Shown here piece after piece: positions 8,352-10,160 of a DNA stretch of 10,160 nt. The notes under the pieces were generated by a model. It was not told the DNA's origin. It made no database searches and worked only from the letters and a program-made list of their open reading frames with translations. The stretch is from NCBI GenBank assembly GCA_030642225.1, contig DAOWOC010000015.1, positions 1-10,160 of the forward strand, written 5' to 3'. The stretch's first letter is position 1. Each line of letters starts with the position of its first letter. The DNA is from Deltaproteobacteria bacterium (GTDB lineage: Bacteria; Desulfobacterota; DAOWOC01). Made by a program: the position numbers and the translations under genes.

Positions 8352-8530
8352 AGGTTTAGCTGAAAGGAATCATGGTTAAGTGGAATAAATATGATGAAAA
8401 GGGGTCGGCCTGAATCAGGAAAATCTAAATTGTAAACTTTTTTTCAATTGAGGCGACAACTACCCTGACACATAGGGTTAATGTCGGATGACAGAAAGCG
8501 TGGAAAGGGGTTTCTACATCTGCGGCTTGA

Positions 8531-8726
8531 ATAATGATTTATTCGGAGATACGGCTGAATATATTTGTTTTAGCACGCTAATAACTGTTTTTGCAGACGA
8601 CGGTCGTTATCTAAGTTTCCACTGTACGTCGATAATCATTTTTGCGGATTTATGCCATAAAATAATTGTTTTAGTTGATATTGAGTTCAAATCTATCTAT
8701 ATTTATAGTGAAATAACAATTTTACG
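8531..8726 (+). repeat. Degenerate direct-repeat array of about 50-bp period upstream of fic
   Basis: Related 17-mers start at 8531, 8581 and 8632 (spacing 50 and 51), e.g. ATAACTGTTTTTGCAGA at 8581 and ATAATCATTTTTGCGGA at 8632. A second set starts 30 bp into the unit, at 8561 (ATATTTGTTTTAGC), 8662 (ATAATTGTTTTAGT) and weakly 8713 (ATAACAATTTTACG). Aligning 8531-8573 with 8632-8674 without gaps gives 32 of 43 identities. Consensus near ATAATTGTTTTTGCGGA. All spacings (30, 20, 51, 30, 51) are close to whole numbers of DNA helical turns, so the copies would lie on nearly one face of the helix. The array overlaps the fic promoter and ends at its ribosome site. Function unknown: an operator array or transposase-binding sites of an element end are both possible. 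Confidence 0.6.
8675..8703 (+). promoter_or_regulatory. Probable sigma-70 promoter of the fic gene
   Basis: TTGATA (8675-8680), 17-base spacer, TATATT (8698-8703): five of six matches in each box with ideal spacing. The predicted start near 8710 leaves a short leader of about 27 bases containing GAGG (8726-8729), seven bases before ATG 8737. The promoter lies inside the repeat array, so a protein bound to the repeats could control it. Confidence 0.6.
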
Positions 8727-8736
8727 AGGTCAGTCC

Positions 8737-10160
8737 ATGGAAATAAACGTTTTGGAGGTTCGCCCGGCTGGTTATGCTCACCTGTTAAAAAGGCTTGAGC
8801 TTACAGCTATACCCAATTGGCACATTTCTTCTGTGTCGGCAGCGGGTACTCATCACTCAAAGGTTCAGGATGGATCTATCGAAGAGGTCTTCCGAGCACA
8901 GTACTGGCCAGGAGATAAGGTCGGCGATCATCTCGAGTTTGCATTGAAATATGATGGCGTCAACATGAGCCTTTTGAATCTTATCTTCGGAGCTGTGCCC
9001 GAGACTGATATTGTCGACTATATAAAATCCAAGCCAACCGGGAAGTATGCCCGAAGAATCTGGTTCTTCTATGAGTTCCTGACTGAGAAACAGCTTCCCA
9101 TCGAGAATATCACTGCGGGAAACTATGTGGAAGCGCTGGAGCCAAAGGCATACTACACAATCACAGATGGTGAGAAATCCCAGCGGCACCGGGTTGTAAA
9201 TAATCTTCTTGGGCCAAAGGAATTCTGTCCGATCATCAGGAAAACGGACGAACTCAAAAAAATGGATTCCGCTGACTTACGAAAAAGATGTGAAGATATT
9301 GTCACGTCCTATCCGCCGGAACTGCTCCGCAGGGCGTTGAGTTACCTCTACAAAAAGGAGACGAAATCCTCTTTTGAAATAGAGCATATAAAACCCAACG
9401 CCTTACGCACTGAAAAGTTTATCGTCTCTCTGGAACTGGCTGAAAAAGAGGATTTCTGTGAAAAGGAGCTGTTGATCGACCTGCAAAACCGGATTGTCGA
9501 CCCACGCTTCAAAGACAGCGATTACCGGGCCACCCAAAATTATGTAGGCCAAACAGTATCCTATCAAAAAGAGGTTATTCATTTTATCTGTCCAAAGCCG
9601 GGAGATCTGTCAGACCTGATGAAGGGGCTTATTGTTGCACACAAGCGAATGAAAGACGGAAATGTGTCACCGGTGATTCATGCGGCGGCTATAGCCTATG
9701 GTTTTGTCTTCATGCATCCATTCGAGGATGGAAACGGCCACATTCATCGATTTTTGATACACAACATTCTCTCAATCCAGGGAATGGTGCCACGCGGATT
9801 GATGTTCCCCGTCTCAGCAGTGATGCTCAAAAAACCGGCTGACTACGATGCCTCTCTGGAAACTTTTTCCCGGTCGCTGTTACAGTTAATCGAATACAGG
9901 CTGGATGATGCTGGGCAAATGACGGTGGAAAACGATACGGCATGCTGGTATCAATACATGGATATGACGGCACAAGCGGAAGCTCTGTATGATTTTGTGC
10001 GCAAGACCATAGAAGAGGAACTTGTCGAAGAGCTCAGTTTCCTTGTCAACTATGACAATACCAAAAGGGCGATTCAGGACATCATTGATATGCCTGACCG
10101 CCTGATTGATTTGTTTATCCAGCTTTGCCTTCAGAACAACGGCAGCCTTTCTGCCAGAAA
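8737..10160 (+). CDS. Large Fic-family protein (probable AMP-transferase), 3' end outside window
   Basis: Open for 474 codons to the window end. Fic enzymes transfer a nucleoside-monophosphate, usually AMP from ATP, to a hydroxyl of a target protein. The Fic motif is HPFEDGNGHIHR at 327-338, with catalytic H327, metal-binding D331, the GNG anion nest, and R338; the ninth position, normally Arg, is His335. Upstream, SSFEIEH (211-217) resembles the (S/T)xxxE(G/N) inhibitory helix, with E216 positioned to pair with R338. Its location before the Fic core is that of class II, self-inhibited Fic proteins. A flap-like segment YRATQNYVGQ...IHFICPKPGDLSDLMKGL (263-298) fits the target-docking hairpin. 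Residues 1-200 are an N-terminal region with a helical patch YARRIWFFYEFLTEKQLP (104-121) seen in other large Fic proteins as I recall; its function is unknown. The start is well set by GAGG seven bases upstream. No antitoxin-like gene precedes it. GC is visibly higher than in the neighbouring operon, suggesting acquisition by transfer. Confidence 0.93.
   Translation, partial: MEINVLEVRPAGYAHLLKRLELTAIPNWHISSVSAAGTHHSKVQDGSIEEVFRAQYWPGDKVGDHLEFALKYDGVNMSLLNLIFGAVPETDIVDYIKSKPTGKYARRIWFFYEFLTEKQLPIENITAGNYVEALEPKAYYTITDGEKSQRHRVVNNLLGPKEFCPIIRKTDELKKMDSADLRKRCEDIVTSYPPELLRRALSYLYKKETKSSFEIEHIKPNALRTEKFIVSLELAEKEDFCEKELLIDLQNRIVDPRFKDSDYRATQNYVGQTVSYQKEVIHFICPKPGDLSDLMKGLIVAHKRMKDGNVSPVIHAAAIAYGFVFMHPFEDGNGHIHRFLIHNILSIQGMVPRGLMFPVSAVMLKKPADYDASLETFSRSLLQLIEYRLDDAGQMTVENDTACWYQYMDMTAQAEALYDFVRKTIEEELVEELSFLVNYDNTKRAIQDIIDMPDRLIDLFIQLCLQNNGSLSAR

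Larger units (their letters stand above)
8264..8736. other. 473-base divergent intergenic region
   Basis: Separates the minus-strand core operon from the plus-strand fic gene. From 8264 to about 8345 it is very AT-rich and carries the operon leader and promoter. 8346-8530 holds no ORF longer than 17 codons, small imperfect hairpins (ACCCT/AGGGT at 8462-8478, TGTC/GACA at 8482-8493) and a 5-1-5 palindrome CCTGAATCAGG (8409-8419). 8531-8726 is the degenerate repeat array described separately, with a second 5-1-5 palindrome ACGACGGTCGT (8597-8607). No RNA gene was recognised. Confidence 0.8.

Noticed and set aside
8437..8450. A run of seven T after 8437 as a plus-strand terminator
   Set aside because: No stable GC-rich stem immediately precedes it; the nearby palindrome CCTGAATCAGG has a one-base centre and is 18 bases away.
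8481..8534. A 17-codon ORF with a basic product (ATG 8481), possible leader peptide
   Set aside because: The only AGGG before it is three bases from the ATG, too close for a ribosome site; there is no run of regulatory codons and no attenuator hairpin with T-tract after it.
8531..8726. A CRISPR array
   Set aside because: The repeats are degenerate, AT-rich, unevenly spaced and not separated by unique spacers of constant length; no cas gene is present.
8857..9189. A 110-codon minus-strand ORF opposite the fic gene
   Set aside because: It lies wholly inside the fic reading frame, has no recognisable motif, and the plus-strand protein has clear Fic-family signatures.

Overview
The window looks like a chromosomal piece of a moderately AT-rich (by eye about 38-40% GC in the housekeeping part) Gram-negative anaerobe, most likely of the Desulfobacterota (old Deltaproteobacteria). 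This is inferred from the RpoD and DnaG types, from sigma-70 style TTGACA promoters, and from the cluster aminotransferase / homoserine dehydrogenase / ApgM-like protein, an arrangement I associate with that group. I cannot name a genus from the sequence.

Positions 1-8263 hold one tightly packed unit, all transcribed on the minus strand. In transcription order it is: an AlaC-type aminotransferase (8263-7094), homoserine dehydrogenase with ACT domain (7094-5784), an ApgM-family protein that in this context is probably a homoserine kinase (5773-4562), HisA (4560-3814), primase DnaG (3735-1972), housekeeping sigma factor RpoD (1908-112), and a CAT-anticodon tRNA that runs off the window start (38-1). 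Gaps are 1-bp overlap, 10, 1, 78, 63 and 73 bases. A strong promoter (TTGACA, 18-bp spacer, TATAAA) lies just before the aminotransferase, and a separate TTGACA promoter precedes the tRNA. Amino-acid synthesis (threonine/methionine branch, histidine) is thus linked with replication priming and transcription initiation. The usual rpsU of the macromolecular-synthesis operon is not here; HisA sits in front of dnaG instead.

Positions 8264-8736 are a 473-base non-coding divide. It holds the promoter of the minus-strand operon, a stretch with only tiny ORFs, and from 8531 a degenerate direct-repeat array of about 50-bp period (17-mer consensus near ATAATTGTTTTTGCGGA, further copies offset by 30 bp) that runs up to the ribosome binding site of the next gene. 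I consider this the least explained feature of the window.

From 8737 to the window end, on the plus strand, a large Fic-family protein (474 codons visible, no stop) begins. It has a class II-like N-terminal inhibitory motif and a complete Fic motif in which one Arg is replaced by His. Its GC content is visibly higher than that of the operon, and together with the repeat array this suggests the start of an accessory segment next to the conserved core operon.
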